A program made the translations under genes and the position numbers. The notes beneath the pieces were generated by a model. It made no database searches. It was not told the DNA's origin and saw only the letters and a program-made list of their open reading frames with translations. This document shows, in pieces, positions 1 through 8,545 of a stretch of DNA of 12,384 bases. The stretch's first letter is position 1; each line of letters starts with the position of its first letter. The DNA comes from VMCP01 sp965659745. Its GTDB lineage: Bacteria > Bacteroidota > Bacteroidia > NS11-12g > UBA955. Where the stretch lies: contig CBFHXF010000054.1 in assembly GCA_965659745.1 (NCBI GenBank), positions 1-12,384 on the forward strand. The letters are read 5' to 3'.

Positions 1-1113
1 CTATTGGATTATGTGGCACACCATGTGCATAAAGAGCATCCTATTTACAAGCAACATCCTGACTGGGTTACGCCTTTGTATTTACCTGATGGGACCTTAA
101 ACACCGAGCGTTGGGACGATCATCGTTTGACGACTTGGTTCGATACGTTCATGCCCACTTTGGATTTGGGAAGGCCTGAAATTGCGGCGTATATGGTAGA
201 TTCGGCGTTGTTTTGGTTGAAGAATTTTGAATTTGACGGTTTCCGTCACGATGCCACCAAGCACATTCCTGAAAATTTCACACGCTTGCTGACGAAGAAA
301 ATACGTTCGGAGGTTTCCACCAAGAGAGGAAAAAACACGTATCAAATAGGGGAAACGTATGGCGATCCGAATCTGATTTCCTCTTATGTAGGATCGGGTT
401 TATTGGATGCGCAGTTCGATTTTAATTTGTACGATCGCATGGTAGATGTTTTTGCTTTTGGGGATGGGATGGAGAAGTTGGTAAACGAACAAAATCGCAG
501 TTTGGAAACGTATGGATACCACCATTTGATGGGAAATATAACGGGGAACCAAGACCGTACGCGTTTCATGAGTTTTGCCGATGGAACCTTAGATCGGAGT
601 ACGGATTGGAACGAGCTAAAGAAAATAGGACATTTGCGCGATTTGCCTCATAATGGGAGCAAAGGTTTTGAGCGATTTGGATTGTTTTATGCCTATCAAA
701 TGACGGCACCGGGCATTCCGGTGGTGTATTATGGCGATGAGTTTGGTATGACGGGGGCTAACGATCCGGGAAATCGCAATCCCATGAAATTTGAAGGTTT
801 GACCGATCAAGAATTGGCCTTGAAAGCTTGGGTACAGGCTTGTATTGCGTTGCGCAGAAGCAGTATGGCCTTGATGTACGGCGATTTTGAATGGCTGTAT
901 CACGATGCGGATCATGCGGTCATCAGAAGAACGTACCGAAACGAAACGGTTATTACGGTTATTAATAGGGGCAACGATAAATTTAGGTGGTCGGGAACTA
1001 ACGGTTTTGAGTCTTACGGGAAGTTGGTAAGACAAATCGGGAATGGCGCTCCCCTGAAGGATTTGTATACGCTATCACCAGGTTCGGCGTTGATATTAAA
1101 ATTTAAAAAATAA
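1..1113 (+). CDS. GH13 alpha-amylase family glycoside hydrolase, C-terminal part (5' end outside window)
   Basis: The frame is open from the first base, so the start lies upstream; 370 codons are visible. It is a retaining alpha-glucan hydrolase or transglycosylase of family GH13. All four conserved regions can be found. Region I is DYVAHH at nt 7-24. Region II is GFRHDATKH, with the Asp nucleophile at nt 250-252 and the Lys-His pair common in alpha-amylases. Region III is IGETY, with the acid/base Glu at nt 352-354. Region IV is GNQD, with the third Asp at nt 553-555. A short C-terminal beta domain follows. Two subsite -1 positions differ from the usual GH13 pattern: His for Asn in region I and Gln for His in region IV. 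A second GH13 gene starts 4 nt after the stop, so the two are probably cotranscribed. Exact specificity (amylase, neopullulanase or cyclomaltodextrinase type) cannot be set from sequence. The family call is firm. Confidence 0.93.
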   Translation, partial: LLDYVAHHVHKEHPIYKQHPDWVTPLYLPDGTLNTERWDDHRLTTWFDTFMPTLDLGRPEIAAYMVDSALFWLKNFEFDGFRHDATKHIPENFTRLLTKKIRSEVSTKRGKNTYQIGETYGDPNLISSYVGSGLLDAQFDFNLYDRMVDVFAFGDGMEKLVNEQNRSLETYGYHHLMGNITGNQDRTRFMSFADGTLDRSTDWNELKKIGHLRDLPHNGSKGFERFGLFYAYQMTAPGIPVVYYGDEFGMTGANDPGNRNPMKFEGLTDQELALKAWVQACIALRRSSMALMYGDFEWLYHDADHAVIRRTYRNETVITVINRGNDKFRWSGTNGFESYGKLVRQIGNGAPLKDLYTLSPGSALILKFKK

Positions 1114-1117
1114 GCAT

Positions 1118-2524
1118 ATGAAAAAAATAATGATAGCCCTTTTTGCCATTTGTGGCATGGCAACGGTGAAAGCACAGACTCTTTTGCCTCAAAATCCTAT
1201 TATGTATGAGGTAAACCTGCGTCATCATACGCAACAAGGCAATATTCAGGCGTTTTTACCGAGTATCGAAGAGTTGCAATACTTGGGAGTGAATGTACTT
1301 TGGGTAATGCCGTCTCAGCCTATCGGAAAGAAGAAACGCAAAGCCAAAGGCGATGTATTTGTAGAAGACTTGGTGCAGGTAGAAGGCGAAATGGATAAAT
1401 GGGAAAAGTTCAAAGGCAGTCCTTATGCCATTGCCGATTATACGGCGGTAAATCCAGATTACGGTACCTTAGAAGACTTCCGTACCTTGGTGAAAAAATG
1501 CCATGAGAGCGGCATTATTGTCATTTTAGATTGGGTAGCGAATCATACGGCTTGGGACCATAAGTGGATTACCGAGCACCCAGAATGGTACATGAAAAAT
1601 GACAAAGGCGAAATTACCGATCCATTAGACAAGGCTGGAAAAAGCATGGGTTGGACGGATGTGGCCAAATTAAATTATGCCGAGCCGGGATTGAGAAAGG
1701 CCATGATTGCCAGTATGAAGTTTTGGATAGATAGTGTGGATTTGGATGGATTCCGTTGCGATGTAGCGATGGATGTTCCGGCGGATTTCTGGGCGGAAGC
1801 GACCACCGAATTGCGAAAGGCGAAGCCTGTTTTCATGTTGGCCGAGTCGGAAGAGCATGATATGGATCAATTTAATGGGCCGTTCAATGCGTATTACGGT
1901 TGGGAAGTTCACCATATCTTGAATAAGATTTCCCAAGGAAAAGAAACGCCGAAAGAGTTGTGCAAGCAGGTGGAGCGCAAACATAAGAAGTTTCCTACGG
2001 ATGTATTTTCCATGAATTTTATTACCAATCACGATGAAAATGCATGGAATGGAACCTTGTTCGAGCGCATGGGCGATGCTTGGAAGGCGATGGCGGTATA
2101 CACTTATTTTGCTCCGGGTATTCCTTTATTATATACCGGTCAGGAAGTGGGTAATAACAAGCGTTTGGCGTTTTTTGAGAAAGACAATGTGATGGCGAGT
2201 CGTGATGCCTCGAAGACCATGGACTTTTACCACCAGTTAGGTGAGTTAAAATTGTCACTGCCTGAAGCAGGAATAAGTGCAGATTTAAATATGCCGGTTA
2301 GCTTTGATGTTAAGAATAAAGCACTCATTTCATGGGTGCGTGAAACAGCGGATGCCGATAAAACCAAGAGGAGTCGTACGTATATTGCCATTAATATGTC
2401 GGACAAACCCCAAAAATGGAGTAAGTATCCTGAGGGAAGCGTGATATTAAGCTCTGGAGGATCCGATAAAAGTATCGAGCCTTGGGGTTATAGGGTTATT
2501 AAAATGACCTTTAGATCGAAGTAA
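1118..2524 (+). CDS. Secreted GH13 alpha-amylase family glycoside hydrolase
   Basis: Complete 468-aa protein. It has a cleavable signal peptide of about 20 residues (MKKIMIALFAICGMATVKAQ) and no lipobox, so it is likely periplasmic or secreted. The (beta/alpha)8 catalytic domain runs from about residue 25 to 375, followed by a C-terminal beta domain. Conserved regions are DWVANH (138-143), GFRCDVAMD (211-219, nucleophile Asp215), LAESEE (acid/base Glu243) and TNHDEN (Asn304-His305-Asp306, third catalytic Asp306). The catalytic triad is complete. Region II ends in Met-Asp rather than the Lys-His seen in the upstream paralogue, so substrate contacts probably differ. The ATG lies 4 nt after the upstream GH13 stop. 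The convergent susC/susD-like operon suggests starch or malto-oligosaccharide breakdown. It is shorter than many multi-domain amylases and shows no carbohydrate-binding module. Substrate is inferred from family and context. Confidence 0.95.
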   Translation: MKKIMIALFAICGMATVKAQTLLPQNPIMYEVNLRHHTQQGNIQAFLPSIEELQYLGVNVLWVMPSQPIGKKKRKAKGDVFVEDLVQVEGEMDKWEKFKGSPYAIADYTAVNPDYGTLEDFRTLVKKCHESGIIVILDWVANHTAWDHKWITEHPEWYMKNDKGEITDPLDKAGKSMGWTDVAKLNYAEPGLRKAMIASMKFWIDSVDLDGFRCDVAMDVPADFWAEATTELRKAKPVFMLAESEEHDMDQFNGPFNAYYGWEVHHILNKISQGKETPKELCKQVERKHKKFPTDVFSMNFITNHDENAWNGTLFERMGDAWKAMAVYTYFAPGIPLLYTGQEVGNNKRLAFFEKDNVMASRDASKTMDFYHQLGELKLSLPEAGISADLNMPVSFDVKNKALISWVRETADADKTKRSRTYIAINMSDKPQKWSKYPEGSVILSSGGSDKSIEPWGYRVIKMTFRSK

Positions 2525-2529
2525 TAGGT

Positions 2530-2604
2530 TCATGTATAGGAAACAGTCAAAAACCATACATGAGAAATGTATTATGTATAGAAAATGGCTCTTTTCTATA
2601 CATG
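2530..2604. repeat. Two tandem hairpins built from a repeated catgtatag motif
   Basis: Hairpin 1 pairs 2531-2537 (catgtat) with 2556-2562 (atacatg), extended by a GG/CC pair past a bulged A. Hairpin 2 is a perfect 12-bp stem (2574-2585 with 2592-2603) around the loop tggctc. The motif catgtatag, or its complement, thus occurs four times in alternating orientation. Neither hairpin is followed by a T-run, so neither is a classical terminator. They sit just after the second GH13 stop and before the true terminator. They could be an mRNA 3'-end structure or a small repeat element. Confidence 0.7.
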
Positions 2605-2662
2605 ACACAATCGGAATTGTAAAATAAAGGATATACCAAGCTTTAAGAAGGTCATTACAAAC

Positions 2663-2692
2663 AAAAAGCCAAGGCAGCTGCCTTGGCTTTTT
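2663..2692. terminator. Bidirectional Rho-independent terminator
   Basis: A perfect 15-bp-arm palindrome: A5 then gccaaggc, a central agct, then gccttggc and T5. It has a strong GC stem and a T-run on either strand. It lies between the convergent GH13 (+) and susC-type (-) transcription units and fits termination of both. Confidence 0.93.
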
Positions 2693-2715
2693 ATATATTA
2701 TTCGGGGGAAGTTAA

Positions 2716-3603
2716 TTAACAACCGCCCTGATTGAAATGATAGATTAAGGTTCCATCGACCATATCTGAAGCGGTGCGCAGATTGGGTTTTACGATTTGA
2801 AACTCAATTCTGATGATTTTTTGTCCTACAGGTACCGCATTGAACAGCTTTTCGGGGATGCAACTGTATTGGAATGTGCCGGTTTTGGTCATTTTCATCT
2901 TTAATTGAGGAAAATCTCCAGCTTTTCTGGCGTTGGCCGCAATTTGGTATGCCGCTCCGGTTTCGTCATAGGCCACCGCAAATACATACAATTCTTCGGC
3001 ATTTTGCATACTCACTTTTTCTTCTGCGGTATTGTTATATACGATCGAGAATACATCCTTGGTAGTGGTGCCGATGGTGTCTTTTTTCTCACCGCGACCT
3101 AGGGGAACGGTTAAGAATTTTATCACAGGACCTGCAGGAGGATCTACCAATACTGATAAGTCTTCGGTTTTGCGATCGGGATCGCCGTAACCGCCACCGT
3201 CTTTGGGTTTCACCAAGAAATGAAAATCTTCCTTGTACACATTAGCCGCCGAAGTTTCATAGAACTCGGTTGGGGTCATGGTAAAGCTGTACAAGCCTTC
3301 TCCTTCTTTAGTCATTTTGAGTGCGTCGTTGGAATTTTTCCAAGCAGCGCCGCCGATTCCATTGGCAAGGGGATGTCCTGCGGGGTGTTCCTTCGGCTTC
3401 CACGTCCAAATGTAAATATCCTCGGTTTGGGCTATTTCTACAATTCCCCATTCGTTACTGGTGAGTTTTAAATTCACCATGATTTTGCAGGGTTTGGTAG
3501 GGTCAAATTCTTCCGGTTTGTCTAAATATGCCGCTTGGGAAAACAGATTCCCCGTAAGGGCAATTGCAATAAATGCAAAAATGGATACGATTATTTTTTT
3601 CAT
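2716..3603 (-). CDS. Secreted two-repeat protein of the Sus-like locus, probable glycan-binding accessory
   Basis: 295 aa with a Sec signal peptide (about residues 1-24, ending LFSQAA) and no lipobox. After the leader there are two related halves, about 36-153 and 185-291. Each has a strand ending in an aromatic or hydrophobic run (DIYIWTW at 62-68; ELYVFAV at 204-210), then LKMTKxGxxxYSF-type text (about 95-107; 234-247), then a strand ending in F-x-L/I-V-K-P (about 127-133; 267-273). This resembles tandem beta-sandwich binding modules such as those of SusE/SusF. The first half carries Trp66, Trp68 and Trp88, plausible glycan-stacking residues; the second half lacks them. The protein ends in NQGGC. 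It is last in the operon, and its ATG overlaps the previous stop by 4 nt (ATGA). The family may be DUF4961-like, from memory only. The function is inferred from context. Confidence 0.75.
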   Translation of the reverse strand: MKKIIVSIFAFIAIALTGNLFSQAAYLDKPEEFDPTKPCKIMVNLKLTSNEWGIVEIAQTEDIYIWTWKPKEHPAGHPLANGIGGAAWKNSNDALKMTKEGEGLYSFTMTPTEFYETSAANVYKEDFHFLVKPKDGGGYGDPDRKTEDLSVLVDPPAGPVIKFLTVPLGRGEKKDTIGTTTKDVFSIVYNNTAEEKVSMQNAEELYVFAVAYDETGAAYQIAANARKAGDFPQLKMKMTKTGTFQYSCIPEKLFNAVPVGQKIIRIEFQIVKPNLRTASDMVDGTLIYHFNQGGC

Positions 3604-4088
3604 TTTCTGCGGAATTTATATTGATAAATGGTGGTGGGAGTGGTGCCGCTTTCGCAATAGCGGGTAAGTTCGAATTCTAAGGTGGCATCCACAGCGCGAA
3701 CGGTACGTATCAGTCCACAATCGTACTTCAAGGTATCGTTATTGCTCGTAATGTTTTTAAAGTGGATGCGGCTGGGAGCGTCGTTATTGTCGAAAACCCA
3801 AACGCCGTTATCACCCATGAATAAAGGATTGGGCTGATTGAATGAATAGGTAAAATCTTGAGAATTTACGGTAAGTTCAACCCCGTTTTCTACAAAAAGT
3901 TCGCTTACATCCAATACATTTTCTTTTTCTACGTCTTTGGGATCGTATTGGTGTACTTCCGCCAATACCCAAACATCGTTGATGCCTTCTATTTTGCTGG
4001 AAGGCGCGTAGATCTCGTCTACCGGTTTTTCACAAGCCCCAAAGGCAAGCGCCGTTGCAATGAGGCCAAAAATTAATTGTTTTTTCAT
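3600..4088 (-). CDS. Small lipoprotein of the Sus-like operon (DUF5004-like)
   Basis: 162 aa. The N-terminus is a lipoprotein leader with the modified Cys at residue 19 (LAFGAC), followed by EKP. The mature part begins IEGINDVWVLAEVHQYD, a pattern seen in lipocalin-like small lipoproteins such as DUF5004; the rest is predicted beta-rich. It probably sits on the outer membrane next to the SusC/SusD complex. The start overlaps the susD-like stop by 1 nt (TAATG), and its stop overlaps the next ATG (ATGA), so the three genes are likely translationally coupled. A direct role in glycan binding is inferred from position only. The DUF5004 label is from pattern memory and is moderately sure. Confidence 0.75.
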   Translation of the reverse strand: MKKQLIFGLIATALAFGACEKPVDEIYAPSSKIEGINDVWVLAEVHQYDPKDVEKENVLDVSELFVENGVELTVNSQDFTYSFNQPNPLFMGDNGVWVFDNNDAPSRIHFKNITSNNDTLKYDCGLIRTVRAVDATLEFELTRYCESGTTPTTIYQYKFRRK

Positions 4089-5473
4089 TAGTTACATCCT
4101 CCTTCTTCGTTAAAGATAAAGCCAGCGGTGCGTTCTGACATTGGGAATTGAATGAGCATACCCGGACAATCCCAAGGAGATTGACGGATGGTAATGGTTT
4201 CGCCGGCTGCACCGCGGCGGCGTAATTGTTGGGTCCAATCGCCCTCAAAAGCAAACTCTAATTTCCGTTGTTTTTGAATTTCTGCTTTTAAGGCGGTATT
4301 GCTGATGGTAGGGTCAAGCGCTACAAAGTTGGTATCGTAGGCTCTTTTGCGGATCGCATCGGTAATGGCAATGGCTGCCGATAAATCGCCTCCGGTTTCT
4401 ACAATACTTTCAGCATGCATCAACGCAATATCTGAGAAATTCAATAAGGGAACGTTGAATACGTCACCGTCAAATTTGTGGGTTATGAAGAACTGATTGG
4501 CTTTGCCTTCGTTCTTGATTTCGTAAAAAGCGCTGCGGCGGTCTAAGGGATCCATCGCCTCTTTCATGAAGCTGGCAGATGGTTTTAGCGCAGGATTGGG
4601 GTTGTTATCAGAGCGATAGTTATTGATAAAAGCACCGGCGCGGTTATCGTTGAGGCTCGTACTGATCAATTGGAAAATAACCTCTTCGGGTGCCCCTTGG
4701 GTATAGCGATTCAAACTATCGGAAAAGTCATATTTCGAAGAACTTACTATTTCGCTGGTGATTTTAATTGCTTCCACGTGGTCGTTCATGAGGAAGAGAA
4801 CTTTTGCCTTTAAGGCTTTAGCGGCATCGGTATTTGCGTAGTTGCCGTTGTCATCTGGCAACATGCCCAAAGCGGTATTCAAGTCGCTTAAAACCTGATT
4901 GTATACTGCGCCTACGCTGCTTCTGAGTTCGATATTTTTATCGGCCTTCAAACGAATGGGAACACCGGGATGCGAATTATCGGCGGTATATCCGTAAGGT
5001 TGCGCCCATAATTTTACCAATTCCCAATGGCACCAAGCCCTCAAGAAATGGCCTTCGCCCATAATCCGTGTTTTGTCTTCTGCGGGAAGTCCTTCTATCA
5101 AATCTATATTATCAAAAATGGTATTGATGCGTAAAATACAGTTGTAGAAATCCAAATATTCACGGTCGGCGGTACGGAAAGAAAAAGTACCTCTGTTGAA
5201 TATGGTATAGTACAAGCTACCGGCAGAATTCTGGGGTTCTGATAAATTTTCCCCTAATAATTCGTGGTAGTTTTGAACCGAACCGTTCATTAAGTTGGCA
5301 AATTCATCGTAACAAGAATTCAATAAAGCTTGAATGTCTTCTGGTGTTTTTAATGCTTCCTCGCTCAGAGTAAGATTCTCTGGACGTAGATCGAGCATTT
5401 TTTTACATGAAGTTCCGGTTCCCAGCAGTGCGGTAATGGCGACTGCCCAAAGGATGCGTGCGTATGTTTTCAT
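4088..5473 (-). CDS. susD: SusD-like (RagB/SusD family) outer-membrane glycan-binding lipoprotein
   Basis: 461 aa surface lipoprotein that forms the lid over the SusC-like transporter and captures oligosaccharides. The lipobox ends GTSC with the lipidated Cys at residue 23, followed by KKMLDLRPENL, a typical SusD mature start. The middle is helical (TPR-like), including a FLRAWCHWELVKLW segment. Near the C-terminus is the family pattern QRKLEFAFEGDWTQQLRRRG, matching E-x-x-x-EF-x-x-EG-x-x-x-x-x-LRR. The protein ends FNEEGGCN, in place of the more common QNPGY/W tail. Its ATG is 2 nt after the susC-like stop, and it overlaps the next gene by 1 nt. Together with neighbouring GH13 genes this suggests an alpha-glucan ligand. 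The symbol denotes the family, not a proven orthologue of Bacteroides thetaiotaomicron susD. Confidence 0.95.
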   Translation of the reverse strand: MKTYARILWAVAITALLGTGTSCKKMLDLRPENLTLSEEALKTPEDIQALLNSCYDEFANLMNGSVQNYHELLGENLSEPQNSAGSLYYTIFNRGTFSFRTADREYLDFYNCILRINTIFDNIDLIEGLPAEDKTRIMGEGHFLRAWCHWELVKLWAQPYGYTADNSHPGVPIRLKADKNIELRSSVGAVYNQVLSDLNTALGMLPDDNGNYANTDAAKALKAKVLFLMNDHVEAIKITSEIVSSSKYDFSDSLNRYTQGAPEEVIFQLISTSLNDNRAGAFINNYRSDNNPNPALKPSASFMKEAMDPLDRRSAFYEIKNEGKANQFFITHKFDGDVFNVPLLNFSDIALMHAESIVETGGDLSAAIAITDAIRKRAYDTNFVALDPTISNTALKAEIQKQRKLEFAFEGDWTQQLRRRGAAGETITIRQSPWDCPGMLIQFPMSERTAGFIFNEEGGCN

Positions 5474-5475
5474 GT

Positions 5476-8400
5476 TTAGAATGTTAAATTTAAGGTTAAG
5501 TTATATGATTTTTCTTGTGGAGCCGTCAAATAGGTAATGTTAGAAGACATGTTTCTATCTGCTGGATTTTCAAAGTCACGGGCAATTTCAGGATCTCCAC
5601 CGGTGTAATTGGTGAAGGTTAACAAATTCACCCCTGTGAAGGTCAATTGCGCATTGTCGATGGCCTTTCCGAACCAAGAGGCAGGCAAACGATAGCTCAA
5701 GCTGATGTTACGCAATCTCAAGTAAGAACCGTCCTCTAAGAACAATGTAGTATTGTACTGATAGGGGTCTGGAGGCAAACCGTATTGCTCGGTTTGAAGC
5801 GATAATTTAGGATATTTCGCTTCGTCGCCAGGCTTTCTCCAATGGTTGTAATAATCAGTGGTCATATTCCAGTCTGTTACCACTCCGTTTTGGCGTTTTC
5901 CAGAGGAATTATAGATGTTTCCACCAATTTTATACACAAATAATAGGTTCAAGTTCCAATTTTTATAGGTAAACGTATTGGTCAAACCACCTACGGCTTT
6001 CGGCAATACACTTCCCACAGAAACACGGTTGTCGTTGCTCCAAGTAAAGGTTTCGTTTCCATCGGCATCAAGATAAACGGGGCGACCGGTTTCTTTGTCG
6101 ACGCGAGAAAAACGCACAATATAATTGGTTCCGATAGGTTCGCCTACCACTACACGGGTATCGTTGGTTCCCCCAGAAACAGCATCTTGTGTGTAGACGC
6201 CAATATCAAGAATTTTGTTGTAGTTACGGGCAATATTGAATTGGGTTTTCCAAGAGAAATTTTCGGTGCGGATATTAGTAGAGGTAAACGAAAACTCGAT
6301 TCCAGAGTTGTTTACGGCACCTACGTTGTCGTAGTAAGACGAGAAGCCAAGAGAACGTGGAACGGCCAAGTCTAAGATTACCCCATTGGTGGTTTTATTG
6401 TAATAGGCAATTTCCCAAGTGAAGCGATTTTTTAAAATGCCTCCTTCGAGGGAAAGATCCAGAACGTCGCTGGTTTCCCATTTCAAATCGGGATTGGGCA
6501 AACGCGTGGGGAAAATACTGGGATTTCCGTTGTATCCATACGAGTTTTGAGCAGGGGTGAAGGTACCGCGCCATGCGTAGTTTTGATTGGGTGTATTACC
6601 GGTTCTTCCATAGCTGGCGCGTACTTTTAGGTTATTTCCTTTACCCCAAAGGTTGCGCATGAATTCTTCTTCGCCTAATAGCCAGGCTCCTGAAACGGCT
6701 GGGAAGTAACCGAAGGCGTTATTCGGTCCGAATCGAGAAGAACCGTCGGCGCGCATGGTGAATTCCACAATATATTTACCCATGTATTTGTAGTTCCAAC
6801 GGGTAAAATAACTGAGAAAGGCAAAGGCTTCCGCAGGATTTTCACGTTCCAAACGGGTTGAGGCATCGCCTACACTTTCTCCTTTGTACAAGGCCTGATT
6901 GGCATCGGAAAGTTCAATGAAACGGGAGGTGAGGTTGCTGCGTTGGAATTCCATACCGGCCATAGCACTTAAAGAGTGAATGCGGTTATCCAATACTTGG
7001 TAATTCGTTACCAAGTTATAATTGTAGTTGAAGGTTTGGCGTGGAGAGCGCTTTGCGATACCGGCATGATTGGTATTGATCATGGCTTGGGGCTCGTAGA
7101 TATCTTCATAGAAATCCATGTAATCAATGGCTCCAAAGGCGGTAATAGACCATTTGTCGTTTACGCGATAGCTCGCTTTAAGATTATTGATGCTGCGGTA
7201 TTCGGTGGTTCTCCAATCTTTTAGATTGCGGATTGCAACTGGATTCCAGCTGCCGTTTCCTGAGTTCCAGAATTTTCCGGCGGTATCGTAAATTGGATAA
7301 ATAGGCAATGCCGTACTCATGGCGGCACCGAATCCTCCACTCCATGCCCCGTCTACACGGGTATTAACCCCTTGGGTCAATGAAGTACTCGCGGTTAGGG
7401 TCAAATCCTTTACAGGTTCCCAATCGATATTTACACGGGCCGCTTTACGATCGTAATTGCTTCCAATAACAAAACTTCCATTGTCTTCCCAGGTTAGTCC
7501 CACGTAAGCGCCAAATTTGCCTTTGCGGTAGGTAGTTCCCAAAGAATAAAGCTGTTTTACACCGGTACCCATGGTTTCGTCTATCCAATTGGTATTGGTT
7601 TTGCGGGCATCATCCCAAGAAATGTTATTAGGCAAGGGCGCAAGACCTACACCGCCGTCGTTCTCCCAAGCTTCCTGATACATTTGAAGAAACTGAGAAG
7701 AATTGAGCATTTGAGGCTTGAAGGTAGGTTGTGACGTACCCACGCGAGAAGTAAATTCGAACTTAAGTCCGGATTTTTTTGCGCGTTTGGTTGTAATTAA
7801 AATTACCCCGTTCGAACCGCGCGAACCATAAATAGCGGTGGCTGCGGCGTCTTTGAGGATTTCGATGGACTCAATATCGTTGGGATTTAGGGTTGCCAGG
7901 GGGTTGTTGTTGAAACCTCCGTTGTTTCCATTAATGAAATAATCTTGACTGATGGGAATTCCGTCTACGATGTAAAGCGGATCTCCAGCGGCAGAAATAG
8001 AAGCCACACCGCGAACGCGCACCAAGCTACCCGAGCCGGCTACACCGGAACCCATGGTAATTTGAACGCCGGCCGCTTTTCCTTGAAGGGCTGCCTCAAA
8101 ACTTGGGGCGGGCATGTCTACTACTTCTTTACCTTTAAGAGAACTTACCGATCCGGTAAGGTCTTTTCGGCGGGAAGTTCCGTAACCTACAATGACCACT
8201 TCACCGATATCATCGGCTTCGGGTTGCAGGGTATACTCTTTCTCGAGCGTTTGATTGTCTTTCAGTTCGATGACATCGGTAATGCTTTCAAACTCTGATT
8301 TGCTGATGCGAATTTCGTGCGTACCAGCCGGTAAGGTAAGGCTGAAGGCACCGGTTGCATCGGTTTTGGCAGAAATGCCAGTGGTGCGGTCTTTTACGGT

Positions 8401-8523
8401 AACATCCGACAATTTTGATGCCGATGCTCCCCGAACGATGCCCTTAAAAATAGCGTTTTGTGCCGAAGCAGAAACCGCCGCCAAGGACAATGTCAACAGC
8501 ATGGGTTGTATCCATCTTTTCAT
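5476..8523 (-). CDS. susC: SusC-like (RagA family) TonB-dependent outer-membrane transporter
   Basis: 1015 aa TonB-dependent beta-barrel that imports oligosaccharides delivered by SusD. Order of parts: signal peptide (1-21, ending SASA), carboxypeptidase-regulatory-like beta domain (about 24-103), the SusC/RagA signature EVVIVGYGT beginning at residue 108 (TonB-box region), then the plug. The plug includes ALQGKAAGVQI, VRVRGVASI, PLYIVDGIPI and the DAAATAIYGSRGSNGVILITT motif (Asp225 onward). The barrel fills the rest and ends in SYNLTLNLTF with a terminal Phe, as outer-membrane proteins need. There is no N-terminal STN domain, so anti-sigma/ECF signalling through this protein is not expected. 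It is first in a four-gene operon, with a good promoter just upstream. Length is normal for the family. Alpha-glucan specificity is inferred from the convergent GH13 genes. Confidence 0.97.
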   Translation of the reverse strand: MKRWIQPMLLTLSLAAVSASAQNAIFKGIVRGASASKLSDVTVKDRTTGISAKTDATGAFSLTLPAGTHEIRISKSEFESITDVIELKDNQTLEKEYTLQPEADDIGEVVIVGYGTSRRKDLTGSVSSLKGKEVVDMPAPSFEAALQGKAAGVQITMGSGVAGSGSLVRVRGVASISAAGDPLYIVDGIPISQDYFINGNNGGFNNNPLATLNPNDIESIEILKDAAATAIYGSRGSNGVILITTKRAKKSGLKFEFTSRVGTSQPTFKPQMLNSSQFLQMYQEAWENDGGVGLAPLPNNISWDDARKTNTNWIDETMGTGVKQLYSLGTTYRKGKFGAYVGLTWEDNGSFVIGSNYDRKAARVNIDWEPVKDLTLTASTSLTQGVNTRVDGAWSGGFGAAMSTALPIYPIYDTAGKFWNSGNGSWNPVAIRNLKDWRTTEYRSINNLKASYRVNDKWSITAFGAIDYMDFYEDIYEPQAMINTNHAGIAKRSPRQTFNYNYNLVTNYQVLDNRIHSLSAMAGMEFQRSNLTSRFIELSDANQALYKGESVGDASTRLERENPAEAFAFLSYFTRWNYKYMGKYIVEFTMRADGSSRFGPNNAFGYFPAVSGAWLLGEEEFMRNLWGKGNNLKVRASYGRTGNTPNQNYAWRGTFTPAQNSYGYNGNPSIFPTRLPNPDLKWETSDVLDLSLEGGILKNRFTWEIAYYNKTTNGVILDLAVPRSLGFSSYYDNVGAVNNSGIEFSFTSTNIRTENFSWKTQFNIARNYNKILDIGVYTQDAVSGGTNDTRVVVGEPIGTNYIVRFSRVDKETGRPVYLDADGNETFTWSNDNRVSVGSVLPKAVGGLTNTFTYKNWNLNLLFVYKIGGNIYNSSGKRQNGVVTDWNMTTDYYNHWRKPGDEAKYPKLSLQTEQYGLPPDPYQYNTTLFLEDGSYLRLRNISLSYRLPASWFGKAIDNAQLTFTGVNLLTFTNYTGGDPEIARDFENPADRNMSSNITYLTAPQEKSYNLTLNLTF

Positions 8524-8545
8524 ACGTTGTAAATTATCAAGGTGT

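Noticed and set aside
616..1035. 139-aa open frame on the - strand inside the first GH13 gene
   Set aside because: The + strand frame carries all the GH13 motifs through this stretch; the antisense frame has no recognisable domain and is a shadow.
2574..2603. 12-bp perfect hairpin as a terminator of the GH13 operon
   Set aside because: It is followed by catgacac on + and by A/T-mixed sequence on -, with no T-run; the hairpin at 2663-2692 is the proper terminator.
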